A DNA stretch of 36,503 nucleotides, taken from Solirubrobacterales bacterium. GTDB lineage: Bacteria > Actinomycetota > Thermoleophilia > Solirubrobacterales > Solirubrobacteraceae. The first letter of the stretch is position 1. Each line of letters opens with the position of its first letter. The notes beneath the pieces were generated by a model. That model was not told the DNA's origin and did no database searches. It was given only the letters and a program-made list of their open reading frames with translations. The translations under genes were made by a program, and so were the position numbers. Positions 26,203 to 35,258 of the stretch are shown in pieces. Location: contig JAFASF010000134.1 in the NCBI GenBank assembly GCA_019244745.1, positions 1 through 36,503 on the forward strand, in the 5' to 3' direction.

Positions 26203-26987
26203 CGACCCTTCCACTCGGGCTCGCGCTTGTCGAAGAACGCCCTGACTCCCTCCGCGAGGTCCTCGGTCGAGAACGCGATCGTTAGCTGCGATCGCAGGAA
26301 CTCGATCGCATCGGCGAACGCCATGTCCTGCTGGCGGAACATCGCGTCCTTGCCCAGCCGCATCATGACCGGCGAGGTGCGGGCGAGCTTCTCCGCCCAC
26401 TCGCGGACCGTGTTCTCGAACTCGCCGGCGGGCACGACCCGGTTGACGATCCCGATCCGATGGGCTTCCTCGGCCGAGATCTGCTCACCGAGCAGGAGCA
26501 GCTCGTTGGTCGCCTTGCGCGGAACGTTTCTATAGATCAGCGCCATGATCATGAACGGGAACACGCCCACGCCGATCTCTGGGGTCCCGAAGCGGGCGCC
26601 CTCCCGGGCGATGATCAGATCGCAGGCCAGCGCGATCCCGAGCGCGCCCGCGAGCACGTGCCCGTTGGCCGCGCAGATGGAAGGCTTGCCGAGCTCACCC
26701 AACAGGCGGAACACGCGCGGGAAGCGCTCGGTGGCGAAATGCTTGTGCACGAGCGGCACGTCCGCGCCAAAGCCCGCGAGGTTGGCGCCAGCGGAGAACA
26801 CGCGCTCGTGGGTGGAGGTCAGCACCACGCAACGCACCTGCGGGGCCTCGCGCGCGGTCTCGAGCACATCGATCAGCTCTCCGAGCAGTTCGTCCGAGAG
26901 CGCGTTGCGCGTCTCGGGTTGGTCGAGGGCGATCGTGGCGACGCCGCTCTCGGACACTTCGTAGCGCAACGTGGCATAGGGCATCAA
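26199..26987 (-). CDS. Enoyl-CoA hydratase/isomerase
   Basis: VATIALDQPETRNALSDELLGELIDVLE...VFSAGANLAGFG...KPSICAANGHVLAGALGIALACDLIIAREGARFGTPEIGVG crotonase fold. Confidence 0.93.
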   Translation of the reverse strand: MMPYATLRYEVSESGVATIALDQPETRNALSDELLGELIDVLETAREAPQVRCVVLTSTHERVFSAGANLAGFGADVPLVHKHFATERFPRVFRLLGELGKPSICAANGHVLAGALGIALACDLIIAREGARFGTPEIGVGVFPFMIMALIYRNVPRKATNELLLLGEQISAEEAHRIGIVNRVVPAGEFENTVREWAEKLARTSPVMMRLGKDAMFRQQDMAFADAIEFLRSQLTIAFSTEDLAEGVRAFFDKREPEWKGR

Positions 26988-27008
26988 CGGGATCCTCTCA
27001 CAAGAAGT

Positions 27009-27035
27009 AGTAAGTAGGAAGTCCTACTGTTTACT
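27009..27035. promoter_or_regulatory. Interrupted palindrome in the divergent promoter region; candidate operator
   Basis: AGTAA-GTAGGA-AG-TCCTAC-TGT-TTACT between divergent ECH operon (start 26987) and acyl-CoA dehydrogenase (start 27067). Confidence 0.6.
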
Positions 27036-27066
27036 TTCTGCTCGGCTACCGGTACGGTCCTCTGCC

Positions 27067-28251
27067 ATGACAACCGTCGATGTCCTCAAACCTGACTTCG
27101 CCGCCCAGCGCAAGCATTTCATCTTCACCGACGAGCACGAGCAGCTGCGCGAGTCGATCCGCCGTTTCGTGATCAACGAGCTCCAACCGCACGCCGAGGA
27201 GTGGGAGGAGACCACCTTCCCCGACTGGGTCTTCGAGCGGATGGGCGAGCTCGGCTTCCTGGGCCTCGACAAGCCCGAGCAGTACGGCGGTCAGGGCGGG
27301 GACTACTACACCGCGCTGGTGCTCGCCGAGGAGCTCGTGCACGCGCACTGCGGCGGCCTGGGCATGGGGATCGCGGTTCAGACCGATATGGCGATGCCGC
27401 CGATCCTCAAGTTCGGCACCGAGGAGCAGAAGCGCGAGTGGCTCGTGCCGGCGATCCAGGGCAAGAAGATCCTCTGCCTGGGAATCAGCGAGCCCGACGC
27501 GGGCTCAGATGTCGCTGGAATCAAGACCCGCGCGCGCAGGGACGGCGACGAGTACGTGATCGACGGCTCCAAGACGTTCATCACCAATGGCCACCGCGCC
27601 CACGGCATCGTGCTGGTCACCAAGACCGACCACGAGGCGGGGTACGACGGGTTCACGCTGTTCTTGGTACCCATGGACCTACCGGGCGTGATCCGAGAGA
27701 AGCGCCTCGAGAAGCTCGGCATGCACGCCTCCGACACCGCTCTCTTGGCCTTCCAGGACGTGCGCGTTCCCGCCTCCGCCGTGCTCGGTCAAATCGGCAA
27801 GGGCTTCTACCACATCATGTGGGAGCTCCAGGGCGAGCGCCTGATCGGCGCGGCGGGATCAGTGGCCGGCGCCCAGCACGTGTTCGATCGCACGCTTCAG
27901 TACGCCAAGGAGCGAACCGCGTTTGGCCGCGCGATCGGTCACTTCCAGGTCACTCGGCACAAGTTCGCCGAGATGGCGACCAAGATCGAGACCGCGCGTC
28001 AGATGGTCTACACCACGGCCTGGCGCTTTCAGCATGGCGAGTACCCCGTCCGCGAGATCACGATGGCCAAGCTCCACGCGGCCCGCATCGCGGTCGAGGT
28101 GGCGGACGAGTGCATCCAGATCCACGGCGGGAACGGCTATATGAAGGAGTACGGGATCGAGCGCTCGTGGCGCGATCTGCGGCTGAACCGCATCGGCGCC
28201 GGCACGGACGAGATCATGCTCGATGTGATCGGGCGCTCGTACGGTCTGTAG
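27067..28251 (+). CDS. Acyl-CoA dehydrogenase
   Basis: CLGISEPDAGSDVAGIKTRARRDGDEYVIDGSKTFITNG...ERTAFGRAIGHFQVTRHKFAEMATKIETAR...CIQIHGGNGYMKEYGIERSWRDLRLNRIGAGTDEIM. Confidence 0.95.
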   Translation: MTTVDVLKPDFAAQRKHFIFTDEHEQLRESIRRFVINELQPHAEEWEETTFPDWVFERMGELGFLGLDKPEQYGGQGGDYYTALVLAEELVHAHCGGLGMGIAVQTDMAMPPILKFGTEEQKREWLVPAIQGKKILCLGISEPDAGSDVAGIKTRARRDGDEYVIDGSKTFITNGHRAHGIVLVTKTDHEAGYDGFTLFLVPMDLPGVIREKRLEKLGMHASDTALLAFQDVRVPASAVLGQIGKGFYHIMWELQGERLIGAAGSVAGAQHVFDRTLQYAKERTAFGRAIGHFQVTRHKFAEMATKIETARQMVYTTAWRFQHGEYPVREITMAKLHAARIAVEVADECIQIHGGNGYMKEYGIERSWRDLRLNRIGAGTDEIMLDVIGRSYGL

Positions 28252-28344
28252 AGGATCGGGACGGGTGTGACATTTCTCCATTTGAGAAGCGTCGCCCTGT
28301 GAGATAGTTAGCCGATTCTAAGGGGCAACGAGAAGGAGAGCCGG

Positions 28345-29181
28345 ATGGCACTCGCAGAAGACAAACGCACGGCGCCGACGTCGCGCAAGACCAGCCGCTA
28401 CGGCTGGCTACCGGACCTTCCGGATCCAAGGGACCGGATATTCAACCTCGAGGAGGCGATCTCGCGGGCCGATCAGGTGCCGCCGAAGGTCGATCTGAGC
28501 CCGAACATGCCGCCGATCTACAACCAGGGGCACCTGGGGTCGTGCACGGGCAACGGGATCGCTCGCGCGCTCGAGTACGAGCAGACTCGGCAAAGCGAGC
28601 CCGCGGTGACGCCCTCGCGTTTGTTCATCTACTACAACGAGCGCGTCATCGAGGGCACGGTCAACCAGGACTCGGGCGGGCAGATCCGGGACGGAATCAA
28701 GGTGGTGGCAACGCTGGGCGCGCCGCCCGAGGCGGAGTGGCCCTACTCGGACGCGAATCCGGGCCCGTTTGAGCAGAAGCCCCCGCCCAACGTCTACCAG
28801 GACGCGACCAAGCACGAGGCGCTGGTGTACAAGCGCGTGCTGCTCGGCGGCGCCGGCGCCCCGCTGCGCACCGCGCTCGCGGCCGGCTACCCCGTGGTGT
28901 TCGGCTTCAGCGTGCCGATGTCGTTCGAGGACGGCTCCTGGGACCCGACCAAGGAGCCGCTGCCGGTTCCCGGGCCAGGCGAGCAATTCATCGGCGGCCA
29001 CTGCGTGGTCATGAGCGGCTATGACTTCACTCGCACCCGGTTCAGCGACCCGGCCTTTCAAATCGAGAACTCGTGGGGCGAGGGCTGGGGAATGGGCGGC
29101 CGCTTCTGGATGGACGCGCACTGGTTCGACCCGAACGCGGGGCTGGTGTCGGACCTCTGGGTGATCACGAAGGTCACGTAG
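28345..29181 (+). CDS. C1-type (papain-like) cysteine peptidase family protein
   Basis: IYNQGHLGSCTGNGIARALEYEQ (Gln/Cys), GGHCVVMSGYD (His), FQIENSWGEGWGMGGRFWM (Asn). No obvious signal peptide. Confidence 0.85.
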   Translation: MALAEDKRTAPTSRKTSRYGWLPDLPDPRDRIFNLEEAISRADQVPPKVDLSPNMPPIYNQGHLGSCTGNGIARALEYEQTRQSEPAVTPSRLFIYYNERVIEGTVNQDSGGQIRDGIKVVATLGAPPEAEWPYSDANPGPFEQKPPPNVYQDATKHEALVYKRVLLGGAGAPLRTALAAGYPVVFGFSVPMSFEDGSWDPTKEPLPVPGPGEQFIGGHCVVMSGYDFTRTRFSDPAFQIENSWGEGWGMGGRFWMDAHWFDPNAGLVSDLWVITKVT

Positions 29182-29288
29182 TCGTTCGGCGGCCCAGACC
29201 CGCCCTTCACACATAAGCACGCGGAGCTCCGGGCCGCCGTCCGGCGGGTCGTGAAGAGCGCACTTCGCGCGGGTATCACAATGTCGCC

Positions 29289-29837
29289 GTGGACTCGATG
29301 CGCGGAAAGCTCCTGATCGCCGGACCCGGGCTCCTGGACCCGAACTTCTGGCGCACGGTGGTGCTCGTGATCGAGCACACCGAGGATGGAGCGCTCGGCG
29401 TGGTGCTCAACCGGCCGTCCGAGACGACGGTCGGCGAGGCCGTCCCGCAGCTTGAGGAGCTCGTCGACCTGGGCGATCAGCTGTTCATCGGCGGGCCGGT
29501 GCAGCCGTCCTCGGTGATAGTGCTCGCGCAGTTCGAGGATCCGGACGATGCGGCGCTGATCGCGTTCGAGGATGTGGGGGTGCTCGGCGCCGGCTCCTCG
29601 CCGGAAGACGGTCCGGTCTCCGGAGTACGCACCGGCCGCGCGTTTGTGGGTCACTCGGGCTGGGGGCCGGGACAGCTCGACGGGGAGCTCGAGCGCGGCG
29701 ACTGGATCCTGGAGAGCGCCCGGCTTCCCGATGCTTTCACCGCCGAGCCGGTGGCGCTGTGGTCCGAGGTCCTGACGCGCAAGGGCGGGAACTACGCGTT
29801 GATCGCGCGCATGCCGCCCGATCCGTCGGTTAACTGA
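29289..29837 (+). CDS. YqgE/AlgH family protein (UPF0301)
   Basis: GKLLIAGPGLLDPNFWRTVVLVIEHTEDGALGVVLNRPSETTVGEAVP...LFIGGPVQPSSVIVLAQ...AFVGHSGWGPGQLDGELERGDWIL. Confidence 0.93.
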   Translation: MDSMRGKLLIAGPGLLDPNFWRTVVLVIEHTEDGALGVVLNRPSETTVGEAVPQLEELVDLGDQLFIGGPVQPSSVIVLAQFEDPDDAALIAFEDVGVLGAGSSPEDGPVSGVRTGRAFVGHSGWGPGQLDGELERGDWILESARLPDAFTAEPVALWSEVLTRKGGNYALIARMPPDPSVN

Positions 29838-29841
29838 GCGC

Positions 29842-30768
29842 ATGGCGCACGACCACGTCCACGCGACGCGAGCCGCCGATGGCCGCGCGCTGACCTTCGC
29901 GCTGGTCCTGATCCTCGCCTTCATGGTCGCGGAGGTCGTGGCCGGCGTCCTGGCGTCGTCGCTGGCGTTGCTGTCGGACTCGGCCCACATGCTCACCGAC
30001 GCCGCGGCGCTCGGCCTCTCGCTGGCCGCGGCCCACTTGGCCGCGCGCCCGGCGCGGGGGGCGATGACCTACGGCCTCGGTCGGGCAGAGATCCTGAGCG
30101 CCCAGGCCAACGGCGTGACGCTGCTGATCCTCGCGCTGCTGATCGTCTTCGAAGCGATCAGGAGGCTCGTGTCGCCACCGGAGGTGCACGGCACGCTCGT
30201 GCTCGTGGTCGCGCTGGTGGGGATCGTCGTGAACCTGTTCGCGGCCCGGATCCTCGCGGGCCGACCGGGCGAGACCCGCACCCTCAACGTCGAGGGATCC
30301 TACCGGCACATCCTCACCGACCTGTACGGATTCATCGCCACCGCGCTGGCGGCGGTCGTGATCATGGCCACCGGCTTCGATCGCGCGGACGCGATCGCCT
30401 CGCTGCTCGTCGCCGCGCTGATGTTGCACGCCGCTTACGGGCTGCTGATGGCATCGGGCCGGGTGTTCATGGAAGCTGCGCCAGCCGGGCTGGACCCCGA
30501 GCAGATCGGCCGCCTGCTCGCCGCCTACCCGGGGGTGGTCGAGGTCCACGACCTCCACGTGTGGGAGGTGACCTCGGGATTTCCGGCGCTCTCCGCCCAC
30601 GTCGTGGTGCGCGCCGGCAGCGACTGCCACGAGCTTCGCCGGGCGCTCCAGCGGCTGCTCGAGGACCGCTTCGACCTGCACCACACCACGCTCCAGGTCG
30701 ACCACGAGGCGGCGTCGCAACCGCCGCTGCAGATCGAGGTCGCGGGCCAGCCCGAGGACCGGAGGTAG
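29842..30768 (+). CDS. Cation diffusion facilitator (CzcD-like) transporter
   Basis: LALLSDSAHMLTDAAALGLSLAAAHLA, YGLGRAEILSAQANGVTLL, SYRHILTDLYGFIATALAAVVI; cytoplasmic domain GVVEVHDLHVWEVTSGFPALSAHVVV. Confidence 0.94.
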   Translation: MAHDHVHATRAADGRALTFALVLILAFMVAEVVAGVLASSLALLSDSAHMLTDAAALGLSLAAAHLAARPARGAMTYGLGRAEILSAQANGVTLLILALLIVFEAIRRLVSPPEVHGTLVLVVALVGIVVNLFAARILAGRPGETRTLNVEGSYRHILTDLYGFIATALAAVVIMATGFDRADAIASLLVAALMLHAAYGLLMASGRVFMEAAPAGLDPEQIGRLLAAYPGVVEVHDLHVWEVTSGFPALSAHVVVRAGSDCHELRRALQRLLEDRFDLHHTTLQVDHEAASQPPLQIEVAGQPEDRR

Positions 30769-30806
30769 ACTGGCGCGATGAGAGCTGTCCGTCCCTGCCG
30801 GGCCCG

Positions 30807-31184
30807 ATGAAGGTGGTCAAGCCGGGACCCGACCGAGAGGTGCCTCGCGGGGTCGTGGGAGGCTCGGAGATCTCGCAGGCCACCGCCGGCGCGCAGAACA
30901 TCTACATGGCCGTGTTCCGCGTGCCGCCGGGTGCACAGTCGCGCCCGCACTACCACGAGGGATGCGAGAGCGCCGTGTACATGCTCTCTGGGGAACTGCG
31001 AGTCAAATGGGGCGACCACCTCGAGGAGGAGCTGATGCTCGAGCCGCGCGACCTCGTCTACGTCCCGCCGCGCGAGACGCACGTGCTCGTGAACCCTTCC
31101 AACAGCGAGCCCGCCGAATACGTGGTGGCTCGCGACTCGCCGCTCGAGGACGCGGTCATCGTGCCCTGGGCGGAGGGCCCGTAA
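30807..31184 (+). CDS. Cupin domain protein
   Basis: NIYMAVFRVPPGAQSRPHYHEGCESAVYMLSGELRVKWGDHLEEELMLEPRDLVYVPPRETHVLVN, cupin motifs 1 and 2. Confidence 0.9.
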   Translation: MKVVKPGPDREVPRGVVGGSEISQATAGAQNIYMAVFRVPPGAQSRPHYHEGCESAVYMLSGELRVKWGDHLEEELMLEPRDLVYVPPRETHVLVNPSNSEPAEYVVARDSPLEDAVIVPWAEGP

Positions 31185-31188
31185 AAGA

Positions 31189-31235
31189 GGGTGTTCGAGA
31201 TAAGGCGCCATATTCGCGCCTTATCTCGAACACCC
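31189..31235. terminator. Perfect 20-bp inverted repeat with 7-nt loop; probable bidirectional terminator between convergent genes
   Basis: GGGTGTTCGAGATAAGGCGC-catattc-GCGCCTTATCTCGAACACCC; starts 5 nt after the cupin stop and contains the stop codon of the opposing gene. Confidence 0.75.
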
Positions 31236-31802
31236 CCGCGCCTCCCCGAGCGATAGCCGGCACCCGCTGAAGTAATCCCCGGCCGGCGAGACCAAATAGC
31301 AGACGATGCCCGCCACGTCCTGGTCGGTGGTCCGCGCGCCCGGGGCAACCATCGTCACGGTGATCTGATGGCGCGCCCACTCGACCGACAGCGTCCGCGT
31401 GAGATTCTCGAGCGCCGCGCGGATCGGTTCGGCGAACGCGCCGGCGCCCGCGCGCGGACCTATCAACACGATCTTGCCGCCGCGCCCGCTGGGGATCAGC
31501 TCTCCGGTCGCGAGCTCATGGATCGCCACCCAGGCTTGTTCGAGCGCGGTCCGGAGCCCTTTCGACCCGCCACCGGCGAACGCCGCGGACGCGTCATACA
31601 CGAGCGCGTGCAGCGGCGCCCGCGCGCGAGCCCAAGACCCGACCACCTCGCCGGCGATCGCCTGCTCGACGTCGGGCTCGAACCGCTCCGTGCGAGCGCC
31701 CAGCTTCACCAGCGACTCCCGGAGCGCCGCTGGGACGCCCCCCGCCACCGCGACCGACCGACCCTCGAGAAGACCTTCGCGCAGCAGCGTCATCGGCGAC
31801 AC
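31221..31802 (-). CDS. SDR-like protein lacking canonical catalytic residues
   Basis: C-terminal SDR-like [65 protein letters not shown]; no GxxxGxG or YxxxK. GTG start. Confidence 0.72.
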   Translation of the reverse strand: MSPMTLLREGLLEGRSVAVAGGVPAALRESLVKLGARTERFEPDVEQAIAGEVVGSWARARAPLHALVYDASAAFAGGGSKGLRTALEQAWVAIHELATGELIPSGRGGKIVLIGPRAGAGAFAEPIRAALENLTRTLSVEWARHQITVTMVAPGARTTDQDVAGIVCYLVSPAGDYFSGCRLSLGEARGCSR

Positions 31803-31864
31803 GCTATCTCCTCGACCTCGTAGCGGACGAGTACGATCGTGCGCGGAGACGGAAGGAGCAGAGG

Positions 31865-33511
31865 ATGACGTTGTCCTATTCGCACGGCGCCTTTGACGAA
31901 CCGCTACTCGGCGAGACGATCGCCCACAACCTGGAACGGACGGTCGCGCGCGTGCCGGATAGCGACGCGCTCGTGTCCTGCCCGCAGAACGCCCGGTTTA
32001 CATACGCTCAGTTCAACGGGGCCGTCGACCGGCTGGCCGCAGGCATGCTCACAGGCGGGCTGCGCAAGGGCGATCGAGTCGGCGTCTGGAGCCCGAACCG
32101 GGCCGAATGGGTGCTCGTCCAGTACGCCACGGCCAAGCTGGGGGTGATTCTCGTCAACGTCAATCCCGCATACCGGACCAACGAGCTCGAGTACGCGCTC
32201 GCACAGTCGGGATGCCGCTGGATCCTGTCCGCGCAGGAGTCCCGCGGCTCGGATTTCGTGGCCATGGTCGACCAGATAAGAGGATCGGTGGGCTCGCTCG
32301 AGCGCGCCGTGTTCTTCGATACGGACGAGTGGGAGGAGCTCGCGGACGGGAGCGGAGGCGGAGGAGCCGCCCATGACGCGATCCAAGCCTCGATGGAAGA
32401 GCTCGACTTCGACGACCCCATCAACATCCAGTACACGAGCGGCACGACTGGCTTTCCCAAGGGCGCGACGCTGACGCACCACAACATCCTCAACAACGGG
32501 TTCTTCGTCGGGGAGCTGCTCGGTTACTCCGAACGCGATCGGGTGTGCATTCCGGTGCCTCTGTATCACTGCTTCGGGATGGTGCTGGGCAACCTGGCGG
32601 CAACCTCGCACGGCGCCTGCATGGTCTACCCGGAGCAGACGTTCGAACCCGAGGCGACGCTCACGGCGTGCGCGCAGGAGCGGTGCACGAGCCTGTACGG
32701 CGTGCCGACCATGTTCATCGCCGAGCTCGGCCTGGCGAACTTCGGCGACTACGATCTGGGCGCGCTGCGGACCGGGATCATGGCGGGCTCTCCATGTCCG
32801 ATCGAGGTGATGAAGCGGGTCTCCTCCGACATGGGGATCGACGAGATGGGGATCGCGTTCGGGATGACCGAGACCTCGCCGGTGACGACTCAGGTGCGTC
32901 GCGACGACACGCTCGAGAACCGGTGCGGGACGGTTGGCCAGGTCATGCCACACACCGAGATCAAGATCGTCGATCCGGCCACCGGACGGACCGTGCCCCG
33001 GGGTGAACCGGGAGAGTTCCTGGCGCGCGGCTACGCGGTGATGCGGGGCTACTGGAACGATCCCGAGCGAACCGCTGAGGCGATCGACGCCCAGCGCTGG
33101 ATGCACACCGGTGACCTCGCCACCATGGACGAGCGGGGCTACGTCCGTGTGGTCGGCCGGATCAAAGACATGATCATCCGCGGCGGCGAGAACGTATACC
33201 CCCGCGAGATCGAGGAATTCCTCTACACGCACCCCGAGATCGCCGACGTACAGGTAATCGGGGTTCCCGACGAACGCTATGGCGAAGAACTGATGGCCTG
33301 GATCGTCATCCGCCCGGGATCGAGGCTGACCGAGGAGGCGGTGCGTGAGTTTTGCCGGGGCCAGATCGCCCACTTCAAGATCCCCCGCTACGTGAAGTTC
33401 GTCGAGTCCTTCCCGATGACCGTCACCGGCAAGGTGCAGAAGTTCAAGATGCGCGAGGAGGCGATCGACGAGCTTGGGCTGGCCGGCGCGGCGGCGATCG
33501 CTACGGCATAG
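31865..33511 (+). CDS. AMP-binding acyl-CoA synthetase (FadD-like)
   Basis: [113 protein letters not shown]. Confidence 0.96.
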   Translation: MTLSYSHGAFDEPLLGETIAHNLERTVARVPDSDALVSCPQNARFTYAQFNGAVDRLAAGMLTGGLRKGDRVGVWSPNRAEWVLVQYATAKLGVILVNVNPAYRTNELEYALAQSGCRWILSAQESRGSDFVAMVDQIRGSVGSLERAVFFDTDEWEELADGSGGGGAAHDAIQASMEELDFDDPINIQYTSGTTGFPKGATLTHHNILNNGFFVGELLGYSERDRVCIPVPLYHCFGMVLGNLAATSHGACMVYPEQTFEPEATLTACAQERCTSLYGVPTMFIAELGLANFGDYDLGALRTGIMAGSPCPIEVMKRVSSDMGIDEMGIAFGMTETSPVTTQVRRDDTLENRCGTVGQVMPHTEIKIVDPATGRTVPRGEPGEFLARGYAVMRGYWNDPERTAEAIDAQRWMHTGDLATMDERGYVRVVGRIKDMIIRGGENVYPREIEEFLYTHPEIADVQVIGVPDERYGEELMAWIVIRPGSRLTEEAVREFCRGQIAHFKIPRYVKFVESFPMTVTGKVQKFKMREEAIDELGLAGAAAIATA

Positions 33512-34313
33512 GACGCGCGCGGCGACTCGTGGCGGCCGCCCCCTCCCTTCCCCGCGCGGCTCGCAGGCGCTCGCGCGCCACCCGCGCCGCCCCCTTGCGA
33601 CCGATCCGCCCGAGCTCGGAGTGTAGCTCGCGGATTCTGCCGAGGATCAGATCCGCTGCCTGCTGCTGCTGCTCGCGCGTGCTGTTCTCGATCGCCGCAA
33701 ATTTGAGCGGCGCACCGAATTGGACCGTCACCTGGGGGAACCGCAGCCGCTTCCAGTTACGCACCTGGTGTGAGCCGAGGATCGCCACCGGAACGACCGG
33801 AGCGCCCGCCTCGAGCGCCAACCGGCCGATCCCCGGCCTGGCCTCATCCGCGATCTTGCCCGTGCGCGAGCGCCCGCCTTCGCAGTACATCACCACCACA
33901 CCTCCCCGGCCGAGGATGGTGAACGAGGTGGTGAAGGCGTCTTCGTCGTGATAACCGCGGCGAACCGGGAACACACCGCCGTGGGTGAACAACCACGTCT
34001 GCGCCCTGCCGCCGAACAACTGGGACTTGGCCATGAACTGCACCCGGCGGCGGATGAACGCGCCGGTGAAGAAGTGGTCCATGAACGAGGCGTGGTTCGG
34101 CGCCAGGATCACGGGGCCGTTGGGAACGTACTCGGTGCCGAACGCTCGCGCGCGGTAGGTGATCAACGCGTGGACGACCGTCGCGATCCTCGCCACCTCG
34201 TATGCCGGCCCCGGAGGACCGGCCCGCGTGCGCGCGTGGAACGGATCGAAGTACTCCTTCGGTCTCGGATCCTTGTAGACCTGCGGCCTGAGCTCTACGT
34301 CCGTTGACGGCAC
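33501..34313 (-). CDS. 1-acyl-sn-glycerol-3-phosphate acyltransferase (PlsC-like)
   Basis: [33 protein letters not shown] (NHx4D), [39 protein letters not shown]. Confidence 0.92.
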   Translation of the reverse strand: MPSTDVELRPQVYKDPRPKEYFDPFHARTRAGPPGPAYEVARIATVVHALITYRARAFGTEYVPNGPVILAPNHASFMDHFFTGAFIRRRVQFMAKSQLFGGRAQTWLFTHGGVFPVRRGYHDEDAFTTSFTILGRGGVVVMYCEGGRSRTGKIADEARPGIGRLALEAGAPVVPVAILGSHQVRNWKRLRFPQVTVQFGAPLKFAAIENSTREQQQQAADLILGRIRELHSELGRIGRKGAARVARERLRAARGREGAAATSRRARPMP

Positions 34314-34412
34314 CGCGTGTACACCTACCCCGCGGCGTGCCGTACGTCACGCTTCGGGCGCGCTCGCGGCGTGCTCGACTGCGCCGCGGCGAGACGGGGA
34401 ATATCTCCCCCT

Positions 34413-35249
34413 ATGACGACTAAAACGACGCTGGTCCCCTCGCTGCACCTGAACGACGGAAGGCAAATCCCCCAGCTCGGCTTCGGCGTTTTCCAGGTGC
34501 CGCCGGAGGACACGGCCGAGATCGTCGCGCACGCGCTACGCACCGGATACCGCTCGATCGACACGGCTGCCATGTACGACAACGAGGCGGGCGTCGGCGA
34601 AGCGATCGCGCGCAGCGAGTTGGATCGCACGGAGGTGTTCATCACCACCAAGGTCTGGAGCAGCGACCACGGCCACGACGCGGCGCTCCGGGCGTTCGAG
34701 CGCAGCCTGGAGCGGCTGGGGCAGGATTACGTTGACCTGTACCTGATCCACTGGCCGGCGCCGGCGCAGGGCAAGTACGTCGAGACCTGGCAGGCGCTGA
34801 CCGAGCTGAACGCCGAAGGGCGCGCGCGGTCGATCGGAGTGTCCAATTTCCAGCCCGAGCATCTCGATCGGATCATCGACGCGACCGGCGTGGTTCCGAC
34901 CGTCAACCAGATCGAGCTGCACCCGCGCCTCCAGCAGCGCCAACTGCGCCGTTATCACGACGAGCACAACATCCGGACCGAGGCGTGGAGCCCACTCGGC
35001 AAGGGCACCCTGCTCGGCGATCCGACGATCGAGTCGATCGCCTCGCGCCTACGTCGCACGCCGGCGCAGATCGTGCTGCGCTGGCACATTCAGCTCGGAA
35101 ACGTCGTGATCCCGAAGTCCGTCACGCCCGGGCGCATCGAAGAGAACTTCCAGATCTTCGACTTCGAGCTGACCGAAGATCAGATGCGCGAGGTGGAGCA
35201 GCTCGACAGCGGCGAGCGCACCGGGCCTGACCCGGATACGTTCGGCTAG
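34413..35249 (+). CDS. Aldo/keto reductase
   Basis: LNDGRQIPQLGFGVFQVPPEDTAEIVAHALRTGYRSIDTAAMYDNEAGVGEAIARS...DYVDLYLIHWPAPAQGKYVETWQALTEL...SIGVSNF...NQIELHPRLQQ...VIPKSVTPGRIEENFQIFDFELT. Start moved to ATG 34413. Confidence 0.95.
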   Translation: MTTKTTLVPSLHLNDGRQIPQLGFGVFQVPPEDTAEIVAHALRTGYRSIDTAAMYDNEAGVGEAIARSELDRTEVFITTKVWSSDHGHDAALRAFERSLERLGQDYVDLYLIHWPAPAQGKYVETWQALTELNAEGRARSIGVSNFQPEHLDRIIDATGVVPTVNQIELHPRLQQRQLRRYHDEHNIRTEAWSPLGKGTLLGDPTIESIASRLRRTPAQIVLRWHIQLGNVVIPKSVTPGRIEENFQIFDFELTEDQMREVEQLDSGERTGPDPDTFG

Positions 35250-35258
35250 GCCTGCGGG

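Noticed and set aside
30962-31348. Small ORFs on both strands across the 31.2 kb palindrome (ending similarly in ...RLISNT...)
   Set aside because: The similar peptides arise from reading a perfect palindrome on both strands, not from coding.
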